Below are positions 33,836-43,507 of a DNA stretch of 64,000 nt, piece by piece. The notes under the pieces are model-generated. The model had not been told where the DNA came from and searched no databases. It was given only the letters and a program-made list of their open reading frames with translations. The stretch is from NCBI RefSeq assembly GCF_000712075.1, contig NZ_JONW01000010.1, positions 1 through 64,000 of the forward strand, in the 5' to 3' direction. Numbering within the stretch: position 1 is the first letter of the stretch; each line of letters starts with the position of its first letter. A program made the position numbers and the translations under genes. The DNA is from Caulobacter sp. UNC358MFTsu5.1 (GTDB taxonomy: Bacteria > Pseudomonadota > Alphaproteobacteria > Caulobacterales > Caulobacteraceae).

Positions 33836-34870
33836 GTGGCTCAAGGCGAATTCGGCGCGACACTGTCGGTGACGATCGACGACGTGGCCGAGGCGGCGGG
33901 CGTCTCGATTCGCACGGTCTCGCGGGTGCTCAACAAGGCGCCCAATGTCGGCGACGAGACCCGCAAGACGGTCCTGGAGACCATCGCGCGGCTCGGCTAC
34001 AGCCCCAGCATCCGCGCCCGGGCCCTGGCCTCGGGGCGCTCGTTCCTGATCGCGGTGGTGCAGGACGACCCCAACGCCCACGTGATCAGCGCCCTGCAGC
34101 GGGGCATCGTCGAGACCTGCTCGCGGCACGGCTACGAGCTGGTCGTCCACCCGGTGCGGTTCGGCGATCCCGAGGTGGCCGCCGACGTCGAGAGCTTCGT
34201 GCGGCGCTCGCGGGTCGACGGGCTGATCGTGCTGCCGCCCACCTCCGAGATCGCCGCGATCCCGGCGCGCCTGACCCAGCTGGGCGTGCCTTCGGTGGGC
34301 ATCGCCTCGGTGTCGCTGCCGGAATATCCCTGCATGCTGGTCAGCGACGAGCGGGGGGCGACGTTCGAGCTGGGCCGGCGACTGGTCGAGCTGGGCCATC
34401 GCCGGATCGCCATGATCGAAGGCCCGCCGCACTTCCGCTCTGCCCAGCAGCGCAAGGCCGGCTTCCTGGCGGCGCTGCCCGGGCCGATGCCGGACGCCTA
34501 TCTCCAGAAGGGCGACTACGGCTTCGACAGCGGCCTGGCCGCGGCCGATGCGCTGCTCTCGCTCAACCAGCCGCCCACGGCCATCTTCGCCTGCAACGAC
34601 ATCATGGCGGCGGCGGTGATCAAGGCCGCCCGCGAGCGCGGCGTCGACGTCCCCGGCCAGCTGTCGGTGGCCGGGTTCGACGGCAGCGACCTGGCCGCGA
34701 TGATCACGCCGGCCCTGACCACGATCCGCCGCCCCCTGACCGAGATGGCCCGGCTGGCGACGGAGAGCCTGCTGGCCATGATCGAGGACCCGAAGAGCGC
34801 ATCGTCGCACGAGCCGATCGCGCTCAGCCTGATCCAGCGCCAGTCGATGGCCGCCCCCGGGGCGGTCTAG
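33836..34870 (+). CDS. LacI family regulator of the pectin/RG-I locus
   Basis: 344 residues from GTG 33836 with GGAGG 6 bases upstream. HTH: SVTIDDVAEAAGVSIRTVSRVL, hinge GYSPSIRARALASG. Effector domain: FLIAVVQDDPNAHVISALQRG, DGLIVLPPTSEI, GHRRIAMIEGPPHFRSAQQR, PTAIFACNDIMAAAVIKAA, LSVAGFDGSDLAAMITPALTTIRRPL. The four-operator array lies directly before it and serves GH28 on the other strand; a matching palindrome sits in the receptor gene. So it very likely controls itself and the whole minus-strand operon. It ends one base before the stop codon of the convergent STN receptor. Confidence 0.9.
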   Translation: MAQGEFGATLSVTIDDVAEAAGVSIRTVSRVLNKAPNVGDETRKTVLETIARLGYSPSIRARALASGRSFLIAVVQDDPNAHVISALQRGIVETCSRHGYELVVHPVRFGDPEVAADVESFVRRSRVDGLIVLPPTSEIAAIPARLTQLGVPSVGIASVSLPEYPCMLVSDERGATFELGRRLVELGHRRIAMIEGPPHFRSAQQRKAGFLAALPGPMPDAYLQKGDYGFDSGLAAADALLSLNQPPTAIFACNDIMAAAVIKAARERGVDVPGQLSVAGFDGSDLAAMITPALTTIRRPLTEMARLATESLLAMIEDPKSASSHEPIALSLIQRQSMAAPGAV

Positions 34871-34871
34871 G

Positions 34872-37800
34872 CTAGAACCGCGCTTCCAGCCCCAGGCGGA
34901 CCTCGCGTCCGGTGTGGTGCTGGTAGTTGGCCAGGTCGCTGCTGTCGGTGAACTGGCGCTGGGCCCGGTCCAGCAGGTTGCCGCCCGCCGCCGTCAGCCA
35001 CCAGCCGCGCGCGATCCGGTAGCGGGCCGACAGGTCCAGGCTGGTGTAGGCGTTGACCCCGTCCATGTCGCCTCCGGTCGGGGCGGGGACGGCGGTCAGG
35101 TAGCGGCCGCGATGCGACAGGGTCGCGCGCAGGTCCAGGCCGTTGCGGCGATAGGCGGTGGTGATCGTGCCCACGACGCGCGGCGAGCCCAGGCTGTCGT
35201 GGGCGATGAACGGCGTGCCGTCCAGGGCCCAGAACCGCATGCGCGAGCGGGTGTAGGTCACTCCGCCCCGGACGCTCCAGCCGCGCAGGGACGGCCTGAC
35301 CCGGTCCAGCGGCGCCTGGAAGGCCAGCTCGATCCCGTCCAGATGGCCGCCGCCCTGGTCGGTCCGCGTCAGGAACTGCCAGATCGGCAGGTCCGCCGCG
35401 CAGCCGGGCAGGCGGCCGCACGCCGTGGTCGCGATGCTGTCGGGCAGGTCGAACGGATTGTCGGAGAACACCGTCGGCGCGGTGGAGGTGACCTGGACGC
35501 TGGAATGGATGGTCTTGTGGAACACCGCCGCCGAGAGGATCGCGCCGGGGGCGAAGTACCATTCCAGGGCGGTGTCCAGGGTGTCGGCGCGGGCCGGGCG
35601 CAGGAACGGGTCGCCGGACGAGACCGACCGAAGGCCTCCGGTCGAGACGTTGATGCCGGGGCGCAGGCTGCGCAGGTCCGGCCGGGCCATCACCCGCGCG
35701 GCGGCGAAGCGCAGCAGCAGGTCGTGGCGCGGCTCGACGGCCAGGTTGAGCGACGGCAGCAGGTCGTCATAGTCCCGCGTCGCCGACACCGGGGCCACGA
35801 AGCCGGGCGCGGCGGGATCGGTGGTGAAGCCTTGGGACGCCTGGCGGGTGTGGGCGTAGCGCAGGCCCAGGTCGCCGTGCAGCGACAGCATCGCGGGAAC
35901 CGCGAAGGCCGCCTGCAGATAGGCGGAGGTGTCGTGCTCCTCGACCGCGTAGTTGAGGCCCAGCAGCGGCTCGGGGCCCAGGTCCAGCGCGCCGCAGGCG
36001 CCGGACGCGCAGGCCGCCTGGAACAGGGCGAAGGCCTTGGCGACGTCCGGCGCCAGCCAGGCGTCGGGCGTGCCCGCCGCGGTCGCGAAGCGGTCCGACC
36101 AGGCCTGGCGCAGGTAGGCGGACGGCGGGATCGCCGCCAGGGTCGGCGGGATGTCGGCGTTGAGGTTGGCGATGCTGCCGTCCGACCGCGCCTTGGCGAT
36201 GGCGTCGGTGCGATAGACCTTGTGCTGCGCCCCGCCCCGAACGGTCAGGACGCTCGACGGCGTCCATTCCAGGTCGAGGCCGACGGTCTTGAAGCTGTTG
36301 TCCACCCAGTTGGGTTCCGAGCGGACCTCGGCCAGGGTCAGGCCGGCGCCGCTCGTCAGGTCGGCCGAGCCGAAGTCGATCAGCGGCCGCCGGCGGTCGC
36401 TGAAGTCGTAGCGGAATCCCTGGACGTCGTACTGGTCCAGCTGGACCGTGGCCTGCAGCGGATTGCCGAAATCGGACCGGCTGTAGCCGGCCAGGGCCTT
36501 CAAGGTCAGCTGGTCCGAAAGCCGCTGGCTGACCGACAGGGTGGTCTGGCGGAAGATGGTCTTCAGCCGGTCCAGCCGCGACTCGGCGCGGACGTCGACA
36601 TTGTCGAACGTGCCGGCGACCAGGGCCGACAGGCCCGGCCGCGGGGTGACGATCGTGGCGTCGCGCACCCGCACCGCGGCCAGGCCGCAGTCGGGGTTGA
36701 GCGGCGCGCGGCAGGCGCCCGACGTGCGGAAGGTGAAGCTCTCCAGCAGGTCCTCGCGCCGCTCCGAGGACAGTTCAGAATAGAGGAGGTCCAGGGACAG
36801 GTCGGTGCGGTCGGTCGGCCGCCACTGCAGGCTGCCGGTCAGGCCCAGGCGCTCCTGCTCGACGCTGAAGGCCTCCAGCCGGGGGATGCGGGGATGGAGG
36901 GCGGCGTTCAGGGCGGCCAGGTCGGGCGCGCCGGGCGCGGCCTCGCCAAACCCGGGATAGACCGTGTCGCCGGCCTGCCATTGCCCGGCGTTGGTGCCGA
37001 CATCGGCGACCGCCCGCTTGGCGTAGGCGCCCGAGACCAGGACCCCGAACCGGTCGTCCTGGCTGCGGCGCGACAGGATCGCCGAGACGCGCGGGACGGC
37101 CTTGTCGCTGCCGAAGTTGTACGCCGCCTCGACGGTCAGCTGGGCCCGGGAGCGGGGGCCTTCCAGCGGCGAGCGGGTCTGCAGGTCGACGGTCGCGCCC
37201 AGCGAGCCCTCGTCGACATCGGCCGACGGGGTCTTCTGCACGCGGATCTGGTTGAAGAGGTCGCTGGCGAAGACGTTGAAGTCGAAGGCCCGGCCGCGAT
37301 TGGTGCCGCCGCCGGCGTTCGAGCCGCCGAAGGTCGCCAGGGTCTCCATGCCGTTGATGCGCACTCGGGTGAACTCGCTGCCCACCCCGCGCACGCTGAC
37401 CTGCCGGCCTTCGCCGCCGTCGTTGGTGACCGCCACGCCGGGTAGCATCTGCATGGCGTTTCCCAGGCTGGGCTCGGCCAGGCCGCGCAGGTCGTCGCCC
37501 AGGAGGATGTCGCTGCTCTCGGCGGACAGCCGCTTGCGCCACAGCGCCTCGCTGACGGCGTCGCGGGCGATCACCTGGACGGCGCCCAGGGCGGCGGGCT
37601 CGCTGTCCTCGGGCGGCAGCAGGCGGGGCCGCGAGGGGGCGACGGCGGGCGGGGGCGCGGCGGGGCGGATGCTGATCACCCCGTCGGCGCTGACCGACAG
37701 CTCCAGGTCGGACCCGCGCAGCAGCCGCCGCGCCGCTTCGGCCGGCTCCAGGCGGCCGCGCACCGCCGGCGCCGACCGGCCCCGGACCAGGGCGGCGGGC

Positions 37801-37991
37801 GCGATGATGATGGCGCCCGTCTGGCGCGACAGGGCCAGCAGGGCGGTCGACAGCGGCTGGGCGGGCAGGTCGACGGGCCTGGCCGGCGCGGCCTGGACCG
37901 TCGCCGGCGCCAGGCTCAGGCCGAGGGCCAGCGCCGCCGAGAGGCCGGCCAGTCGGAAGCCGAGACCGGCGACGCGGGTGTCACCGGGCAT
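34872..37991 (-). CDS. TonB-dependent receptor with N-terminal STN signalling domain (FecA-like transducer)
   Basis: 1039 residues. After the signal peptide (to about 35) comes a secretin/TonB short N-terminal (STN) domain: FDLPAQPLSTALLALSRQ-type sequence at about 40-60 and RRLLRGSDLELSVSADGVISI at about 88-108. A TonB box-like GAVQVIARD precedes the plug (QMLPGVAVTNDGGEGRQVSV; RAFDFNVFASDLFNQIRV). The barrel ends GLEARF. The plug sequence resembles that of the receptor at 39899, a family used for carbohydrates. STN domains pass the ligand signal to a FecR protein; the fecR-like gene overlaps it by 11 bases, with the ECF sigma gene before that. Confidence 0.9.
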   Translation of the reverse strand: MPGDTRVAGLGFRLAGLSAALALGLSLAPATVQAAPARPVDLPAQPLSTALLALSRQTGAIIIAPAALVRGRSAPAVRGRLEPAEAARRLLRGSDLELSVSADGVISIRPAAPPPAVAPSRPRLLPPEDSEPAALGAVQVIARDAVSEALWRKRLSAESSDILLGDDLRGLAEPSLGNAMQMLPGVAVTNDGGEGRQVSVRGVGSEFTRVRINGMETLATFGGSNAGGGTNRGRAFDFNVFASDLFNQIRVQKTPSADVDEGSLGATVDLQTRSPLEGPRSRAQLTVEAAYNFGSDKAVPRVSAILSRRSQDDRFGVLVSGAYAKRAVADVGTNAGQWQAGDTVYPGFGEAAPGAPDLAALNAALHPRIPRLEAFSVEQERLGLTGSLQWRPTDRTDLSLDLLYSELSSERREDLLESFTFRTSGACRAPLNPDCGLAAVRVRDATIVTPRPGLSALVAGTFDNVDVRAESRLDRLKTIFRQTTLSVSQRLSDQLTLKALAGYSRSDFGNPLQATVQLDQYDVQGFRYDFSDRRRPLIDFGSADLTSGAGLTLAEVRSEPNWVDNSFKTVGLDLEWTPSSVLTVRGGAQHKVYRTDAIAKARSDGSIANLNADIPPTLAAIPPSAYLRQAWSDRFATAAGTPDAWLAPDVAKAFALFQAACASGACGALDLGPEPLLGLNYAVEEHDTSAYLQAAFAVPAMLSLHGDLGLRYAHTRQASQGFTTDPAAPGFVAPVSATRDYDDLLPSLNLAVEPRHDLLLRFAAARVMARPDLRSLRPGINVSTGGLRSVSSGDPFLRPARADTLDTALEWYFAPGAILSAAVFHKTIHSSVQVTSTAPTVFSDNPFDLPDSIATTACGRLPGCAADLPIWQFLTRTDQGGGHLDGIELAFQAPLDRVRPSLRGWSVRGGVTYTRSRMRFWALDGTPFIAHDSLGSPRVVGTITTAYRRNGLDLRATLSHRGRYLTAVPAPTGGDMDGVNAYTSLDLSARYRIARGWWLTAAGGNLLDRAQRQFTDSSDLANYQHHTGREVRLGLEARF

Positions 37992-38967
37992 GAGGCTCCG
38001 GCGCGCGTTTCGGATCGGCGGCCACCAGGACCCGTCCGCCCTGGCCGTCGGGGACCAGGCGCACGGGCAGCACGCGCGGCAGTTCGGCGACGAAGCGGTC
38101 GGCCTGGGCGATGTCGAAGGCGGCGGTGACCTTCATCCGGCCCGTCGAGGCCGAACCGATGGCCAACGGGCTCCGGCCGTAGCGGTTGAGGTCGGCGACC
38201 ACCTCGGCCAGGGGCGCGTCCTCGTAGGCCAGGCGGCCCTGGCGCCAGCCGCCGGCCAGGTCCGGCCGGGCCAGCGCGCCGACGCTGACGCCGCGCGCGT
38301 CGGCCAGCGCGGTCTGGCCGGCGCGCAGGGTGACCGCACGCTCCTCGTCGCCGTCCGAGACCTGGACCACGCCCTGTTCGACCTCGACCCGCACGTCGCG
38401 GTCGGCGCCGTGGTGGACGTTGAACCGCGTGCCGACCACGCGCACCAAGGCGTCGCCGGCCTGGACCGTGAACGGATGGCCGTCCTGGTGGGCGACGACG
38501 AAGAAGGCTTCGCCGCGCTCCAGCGACAGGGCGCGCGGCCGCCAGCGCGAGGCGGCCCGCAGGCGCGAGGCCGGCGCCAGGGTGATCTGGCTGCCGTCGT
38601 TCAGGGCGATCTGGCGGGTCTCGCCCGGTCGCGTGTCGTAGGCGGGGCCGGGGAGGGCGAAGACGGCGAGGGCCAGGCAGGCCGCCAGCAGACCGCCGGC
38701 GGTGGCCAGGGTCGGAACCCGCCAGGGGGAGGGGCGGCGCGCGGCGGGGCGCGCCGCGGCCGGGGCGACGCCCAGGCTCCGCAGGTCGCCCAGCATCAGG
38801 ACCACGCCTTCGGCCTCCTCATAGGCGCGACGGTGCAGCGGGTCGGCGTCCAGCCACGCGCCGAACAGCCGCGACCGCTCGGGCGGGAAGTCCTCGCCCG
38901 CCACCGCCAGGGCCCAGGCGCGGGCGGTCCGGCCGATCGGCGAGTCAGGATCGACGGCTTCGTTCAC
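37981..38967 (-). CDS. FecR-type anti-sigma / signal transducer protein
   Basis: 328 residues from GTG 38967 (GAGGA about 9 bases upstream); an ATG ten codons earlier has no ribosome site. The cytoplasmic N-terminus (WALAVAGEDFPPERSRLFGAWL...HRRAYEEAE) is the DUF4880-type region that binds the sigma factor. One membrane helix (LATAGGLLAACLALAVFAL) is followed by the periplasmic FecR domain (YDTRPGETRQIALNDGSQITL; VRVVGTRFNVHH) and a C-terminal STN-like stretch (LAEVVADLNRYGRSPLAIG). It would hold the ECF factor until the STN receptor is occupied. It overlaps both neighbours. Confidence 0.92.
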   Translation of the reverse strand: MNEAVDPDSPIGRTARAWALAVAGEDFPPERSRLFGAWLDADPLHRRAYEEAEGVVLMLGDLRSLGVAPAAARPAARRPSPWRVPTLATAGGLLAACLALAVFALPGPAYDTRPGETRQIALNDGSQITLAPASRLRAASRWRPRALSLERGEAFFVVAHQDGHPFTVQAGDALVRVVGTRFNVHHGADRDVRVEVEQGVVQVSDGDEERAVTLRAGQTALADARGVSVGALARPDLAGGWRQGRLAYEDAPLAEVVADLNRYGRSPLAIGSASTGRMKVTAAFDIAQADRFVAELPRVLPVRLVPDGQGGRVLVAADPKRAPEPHAR

Positions 38968-39589
38968 GCGACAGTCCTCGGTAATCGGCGGTTCCATGGA
39001 TCAGGGCGCGCTGGCAGACGGCCAGGGCCTCCTCGACGGTCTTGCGGACCAGCGACTGCGAGACGCCGAAGCGCTCGGCGATCGCCACGAAGCTCTGGCC
39101 GTCCAGACGGTTGGCCAGCAGGTATTGGCGGTGCCGGTCGGGCAGGCCCTGCACGACCTTCTCCAGCAGGCCCATCTGCTGCTTGGCGATCAGGCTGCGC
39201 TCCAGGTCCGGGGCCTCCTCGCTGTCCATCGCCAGCAGCGGCGCCGAGGAGTCCAGGGTCCGGGTGGCCCGCGCCAGGCTGCGGCGTTCGTCCAGCATCA
39301 GGTTGATCGCCACGCGGAACACGAAGGCCCGTGGGCTTTCCAGCCGCTCGGCGCCCTGCAGCTCGCCCAGCTTGAAGAAGGCCTGCTGGGCCACGTCCTC
39401 CGGATCGGGAGGGCCGGGGCCGAACCGGGCGCGCAGGAAGGCGCAGACGTCGCGCCATTCGCGGGCGTAGGTCGCCGAATAGGACGGACGGTCGCGCCAT
39501 CGGCCTTCGACGCGATCCGGCCCGACGCCGGTTGGCTCGACGCGGCTTGGCCTGACGATTCGAAGCTTGGGCGTCTTCGCCTCGAACAC
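38945..39589 (-). CDS. ECF sigma factor, FecI type
   Basis: 214 residues from GTG 39589 with GGGGAG 5 bases upstream. Region 2 is visible as DVCAFLRARFG...DPEDVAQQAFFKLGEL...SPRAFVFRVAINLMLDERR and region 4 as LEKVVQGLPDRHRQYLLANRLDGQSFVAIAERFGVSQSLVRKTVEEAL. It forms the first gene of a sigma-FecR-STN receptor operon (overlaps of 23 and 11 bases). The divergent TonB receptor 309 bases away is the obvious candidate target, along with the operon itself. Confidence 0.92.
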   Translation of the reverse strand: MFEAKTPKLRIVRPSRVEPTGVGPDRVEGRWRDRPSYSATYAREWRDVCAFLRARFGPGPPDPEDVAQQAFFKLGELQGAERLESPRAFVFRVAINLMLDERRSLARATRTLDSSAPLLAMDSEEAPDLERSLIAKQQMGLLEKVVQGLPDRHRQYLLANRLDGQSFVAIAERFGVSQSLVRKTVEEALAVCQRALIHGTADYRGLSRERSRRS

Positions 39590-39898
39590 CGGTGCTCCCC
39601 AGTCACGTCGGTCTTTTTCTTGAGGCCGCGACGATGAGGGGGAAGGGCCCCGCGATCAACCGGAAGCGAAAAAAATCGGAGCGACACGAACTTTTTTGTG
39701 CGGATCGACATGGCGAAATCGTCGTTTCCTTCCGCTCTGAAAAGGGGAAAAATATTCAGCAATTTTAGTATGATACCGCTAACTTTTCCTCTTTTCTCCG
39801 CGTTCTCGCCATGTCTATCCTAATGACACCGGTGACAAAAGGCCGGACGAAAAATGGCGGCTCGCGAACCGCCAGGACGATCTGGGGAGGAAGAGTCC
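39590..39898. other. 309-base divergent intergenic region, ECF sigma / TonB receptor
   Basis: No gene is seen here. The stretch from about 39665 to 39800 is notably AT-rich for this genome (several runs of A or T around 39668-39697 and 39746-39796), as expected for promoters. A CG-centred operator candidate lies at 39824. A weak half-match, TGATACCGCTAACT (39771-39784), is noted but not called as a site. Confidence 0.5.
39824..39837. promoter_or_regulatory. LacI-type operator candidate TGACACCGGTGACA
   Basis: CACCGGTG (39827-39834) is palindromic and the 14-mer is nearly so. It lies 62 bases before the TonB receptor start at 39899. The same TGACACCGGTG string occurs at 17771 and inverted at 33707-33720. 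Confidence 0.5.
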
Positions 39899-42800
39899 AT
39901 GACCAAGTCCATGCATCCGCACACCTGCGCCCTGCTGCGCAACTCATCGCGCCTGGCGCTGACGGCCGCTCTGACGGCGGGCCTTTCGATGGGTCTGGCG
40001 ACGACCGCCGCCCAGGCCCAGACGGCCCAGACCCCGGCCGGTCAGGGCGCCGCCGTCGAGAACACCGTCGACGAGGTGGTCGTCACCGGCTACCGCGCCT
40101 CGCTGCGCAGCGCGATGGAGACCAAGAAGACCTCGGACGTCATGCTCGACGCCATCAACGCCGAGGACATCGCCGACTTCCCGGATTCGAACCTGGCCGA
40201 ATCCCTGCAGCGCCTGCCCGGCATCTCGATCGACCGCGACAACGGCGAGGGGCGCACGATCAGCGTCCGCGGCCTGAGCGGCGACTTCAGCCGCGTGCGG
40301 ATCAACAACATGGAGGCGCTGTCGACGGGCGCCGCCAACGACTCCGGCTCCAGCCCCAACCGCTCGCGGGCCTTCGACTTCAACGCCTTCGCCTCGGAGC
40401 TGTTCAGCTCGGTGCGGGTGACCAAGTCGTCGTCGGCCTCTGCGGACGAAGGCTCGCTGGGCGCGACGGTCGACCTGATCACCGGCAAGCCCTTCGACTA
40501 CAAGGGCGCCGCCTTCGCGGCCTCGGCCGAGGATTCCTATTACGAGAACGGCAAGACCCACAGCCCGCGCCTGACCGCCCTGGCCTCTGACCGGTGGTTC
40601 GACGGCAAGGTCGGCATGCTGGTCTCGGGCGCCTACGCCAAGCGCAAGTCGGTGGACGACAGCTATGCGCGCGGCGGCGGCTCGTCGGACTACACCTATC
40701 GCGGCTCGACCTGGACCGGCGACGAGCTGCCCGGCCGCGCCGGCTTCGCCGCCCCGACCGGCACGGTGTTCCGCGCCCTGATCCCGACCACCCTGACGGG
40801 CGCGGCGCTGGACGCCTACAAGGCCAACCCGGCCAACTACTACAACCCGCTGGCCAACCCGGCCGCCTACGCCGAGATGACCGGCTCGGACCCGGCGGCC
40901 TACGCCAAGCTCTATCCGAACTGCGCGGCCGCCACGGCGGCGCCCGTCGCGGGCGTGACCCCGACCAGCCCGGGCTGCAACGACTCGCTGATCCGCTTCC
41001 CGGCCCTGCCGTCGCTGACCGAGAAGGACGTCGACACCGAGCGCCTGGGCCTGACCGCCGCGTTCCAGATCGAGATCAGCGAACGCACCAAGCTGACGGT
41101 CGACGCCCTGTATTCGCGCTTCAAGAGCGAGACCACCAACTACGGCCTCTCGCCCGTCGGTCTGAACCGCAACAACACCAACGCCAGCTACCAGTACGGC
41201 GCGAACGTCCCCACGGCGACCGCGCGCGCCGGAACGGCCATGACGGCGGCCCAGCGCCGCGCGCTGTATCCCGGCACCTGCACCTACGCCGACGAGACCG
41301 ACCTGAACCCCGGCCAGGACTGCGGCCAGTCGCTGTACGGCACGACCCCGCTGCCGGGCTACAGCTTCAGCTACACGCCCTACAACCTCGATCCGTACGA
41401 GTACTATACGAACCCGCTGTCGCCCGGTTACGCCGGACCCGAAGCCTCGCTGCCGTTCCGCGGCGACCTGATCGGCCGTCCGTCGGTCAAGCTGCTCGAC
41501 GCCGAGGTCGTGGGCCAGAACGCCGAATATCTGAAGCTGGGCAACGTCGACTGGCGCTCGTACGCCGACCGCGGCGCCTACACGACCGACTTCAAGCAGG
41601 TGTCGCTCGACCTGACCCACGAGTTCAGCGACAAGTTCCGCGGCCAGTTCAGCGCGGGCATGTCGGAGTCCAAGAACGACAACCAGGGCACCCTGGTCGA
41701 GTTCAACTACATGGACGCCCAGGAGGCCTTCATCTTCGACGAGCGCGGCGCCACCGGCATGCCGCGGTTCGACGCCGGCTTCAACGCCGCCGATCCCAAG
41801 AAGTGGGGGATCATCAAGGGCTTCTCGGCCATGCGCAATTACAAGCGCGAGACCGACAACACCTACAAGGGCGTGAAGGCCGACTTCACCTACGAGGTGG
41901 ACGACAACTGGTCGCTGAAGTTCGGCGCCACCGGGCGCAAGTACGAGTTCAGCACCAACCAGTTCGAGCGCAACAGCGACCTGCTGAACCCGACCGAGAA
42001 GGAAGCCGGCGTCAGCATCGCCTCGCTGGGCCAGGTCATCGAGTTCGGTCAGGGCCTGGACGTGCCGGAGGGTACGACGACCAGCTTCTTCGCGCCCAGC
42101 CTGGAAGCCTTCGACAAGGTCTTCGGCTTCACCTGCAACTGCATCAACAAGTACGGCGACTACCGCATCACGCGGAAGCGCAACCGCTCGGCCTCGTTCG
42201 CGGTGAGCGAGAAGAACTACGCCTACTACGCCGAGTTCGACTTCAACTACGACGTCCTGGACGGGCGGCGCCTGTCGGGCAATGTCGGCATCCGCCAGAC
42301 CCACACCGCCGTGGACGCCCAGGGCGAAACCACCGCCGGCCGGCCGATCTACGGCGGCAACAGCTATGACGACACCCTGCCGTCGGGCAACGTGACGTTC
42401 GAGGCCTTCCACAACTTCTACATCCGCGCCGCCGCGGCCAAGGTCATGGCCCGTCCGCTGCTGGGCAACCTGTCGCCGGCCGTGACCGGCATCAGCGTCC
42501 CGGGCGACGGCTCGACGACGGGCGGCACGCTGACGGTGGGCAATCCCAAGCTGTCGCCGTTCCGCGGCGAGGCCTACGACCTGGCGGCCGAGTGGTACTT
42601 CCGTCCGGGCGGCCTGATCAGCCTGGCCTACTTCCGCAAGGACATCTCGTCGTACCCGCAGACGATCTTCTACGAAGCGCCGCTGACCGAGTTCCTCGAC
42701 GCCGACGCGATCACCGCGCTGAAGGCCCAGTTCCCGGGCGCGACCGGCGCCGACGTGCTGCGCCGGGCCTATATCGACGCCAACTATCCGTTCCTGGCCC

Positions 42801-43390
42801 GTCAGGTCCGCGACGCGCCCGGCGGGGTCCTCCAGGGCTGGGAGTTCAACTTCCAGCAGGACCTGACCTTCCTGCCCTGGTACTTCAAGAACCTGGGCAT
42901 CCAGTTCAACGCCACCAAGCTGGACACCGAGCTGACCTACATCCTGGATCCGGGGTCGGTGAACGCCACGACCGGCGTGGTCACCAAGGCGCCGACCTAC
43001 GGCAAGGCGCCGTGGCTGGGCTCGTCGCCCAAGGGCGTCAACTTCACGGTCTACTACGAGACCGACAAGTTCAACGCCCGCATCTCCACGGCCTATCGCG
43101 ACCAGTACTACACCGCCTATCCGCTGGCGGCGGGCAACTGCGATCCGGGCCTGCAATCCACCGGCGCGGCGTGCGACAGCCCGCTGATCAACGAGTTCAA
43201 CGGCGCCAAGTCGACCATGAACGTCGACTTTTCCATGCGCTACTCGCCGATCGAACAGGTCAGCATCACCTTCGAGGCGCTGAACATCACCAACGAGATG
43301 TCCGAACGGTTCAGCTACAACGACCCGGTCATCCAGTCCTACGGCGGCGCCGGCCCGAACTACCGGATCGGCATCCGCTACAAGTACTGA
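39899..43390 (+). CDS. TonB-dependent receptor, carbohydrate-uptake (TIGR01782-like) type
   Basis: 1163 residues; GGGGAGG is 8 bases before ATG 39899, and an in-frame ATG 15 codons earlier is rejected. Signal ends TAAQAQ; TonB box VDEVVVTGYRASL. The N-terminal SLRSAMETKKTSDVMLDAI, DLADFPDSNLAESLQRLPG-like segment, INNMEAL and FDFNAFASELFSSVRV are the hallmarks of the large proteobacterial receptors for plant-glycan fragments. The barrel ends GIRYKY. A terminator follows it and then the pectin enzyme operon, so it is likely the uptake route for their products. Confidence 0.92.
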   Translation: MTKSMHPHTCALLRNSSRLALTAALTAGLSMGLATTAAQAQTAQTPAGQGAAVENTVDEVVVTGYRASLRSAMETKKTSDVMLDAINAEDIADFPDSNLAESLQRLPGISIDRDNGEGRTISVRGLSGDFSRVRINNMEALSTGAANDSGSSPNRSRAFDFNAFASELFSSVRVTKSSSASADEGSLGATVDLITGKPFDYKGAAFAASAEDSYYENGKTHSPRLTALASDRWFDGKVGMLVSGAYAKRKSVDDSYARGGGSSDYTYRGSTWTGDELPGRAGFAAPTGTVFRALIPTTLTGAALDAYKANPANYYNPLANPAAYAEMTGSDPAAYAKLYPNCAAATAAPVAGVTPTSPGCNDSLIRFPALPSLTEKDVDTERLGLTAAFQIEISERTKLTVDALYSRFKSETTNYGLSPVGLNRNNTNASYQYGANVPTATARAGTAMTAAQRRALYPGTCTYADETDLNPGQDCGQSLYGTTPLPGYSFSYTPYNLDPYEYYTNPLSPGYAGPEASLPFRGDLIGRPSVKLLDAEVVGQNAEYLKLGNVDWRSYADRGAYTTDFKQVSLDLTHEFSDKFRGQFSAGMSESKNDNQGTLVEFNYMDAQEAFIFDERGATGMPRFDAGFNAADPKKWGIIKGFSAMRNYKRETDNTYKGVKADFTYEVDDNWSLKFGATGRKYEFSTNQFERNSDLLNPTEKEAGVSIASLGQVIEFGQGLDVPEGTTTSFFAPSLEAFDKVFGFTCNCINKYGDYRITRKRNRSASFAVSEKNYAYYAEFDFNYDVLDGRRLSGNVGIRQTHTAVDAQGETTAGRPIYGGNSYDDTLPSGNVTFEAFHNFYIRAAAAKVMARPLLGNLSPAVTGISVPGDGSTTGGTLTVGNPKLSPFRGEAYDLAAEWYFRPGGLISLAYFRKDISSYPQTIFYEAPLTEFLDADAITALKAQFPGATGADVLRRAYIDANYPFLARQVRDAPGGVLQGWEFNFQQDLTFLPWYFKNLGIQFNATKLDTELTYILDPGSVNATTGVVTKAPTYGKAPWLGSSPKGVNFTVYYETDKFNARISTAYRDQYYTAYPLAAGNCDPGLQSTGAACDSPLINEFNGAKSTMNVDFSMRYSPIEQVSITFEALNITNEMSERFSYNDPVIQSYGGAGPNYRIGIRYKY

Positions 43391-43469
43391 CCCCATCCGG
43401 CGCGGTCGCCCGGCTCGACGCCGGCGCGATCGCGGCCGATCGCCAAGCCGCCTCCCGCGGTGACTTCGG

Positions 43470-43507
43470 CGGATGGCCGTCCTTTCCGGCCGTCCGTCAC
43501 CTTTTTT
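43470..43507 (+). terminator. Rho-independent terminator between receptor and pectin enzyme operon
   Basis: CGGATGGCCG (43470-43479) pairs with CGGCCGTCCG (43487-43496), with one G-U, around a 7-base loop. It is followed by TCACC and six T (43502-43507). The T-run ends only 25 bases before the CE12 start codon. Confidence 0.75.

Noticed and set aside
39771..39784. TGATACCGCTAACT as a fifth-type LacI operator
   Set aside because: Its centre is not palindromic and only one half fits; too weak to call.
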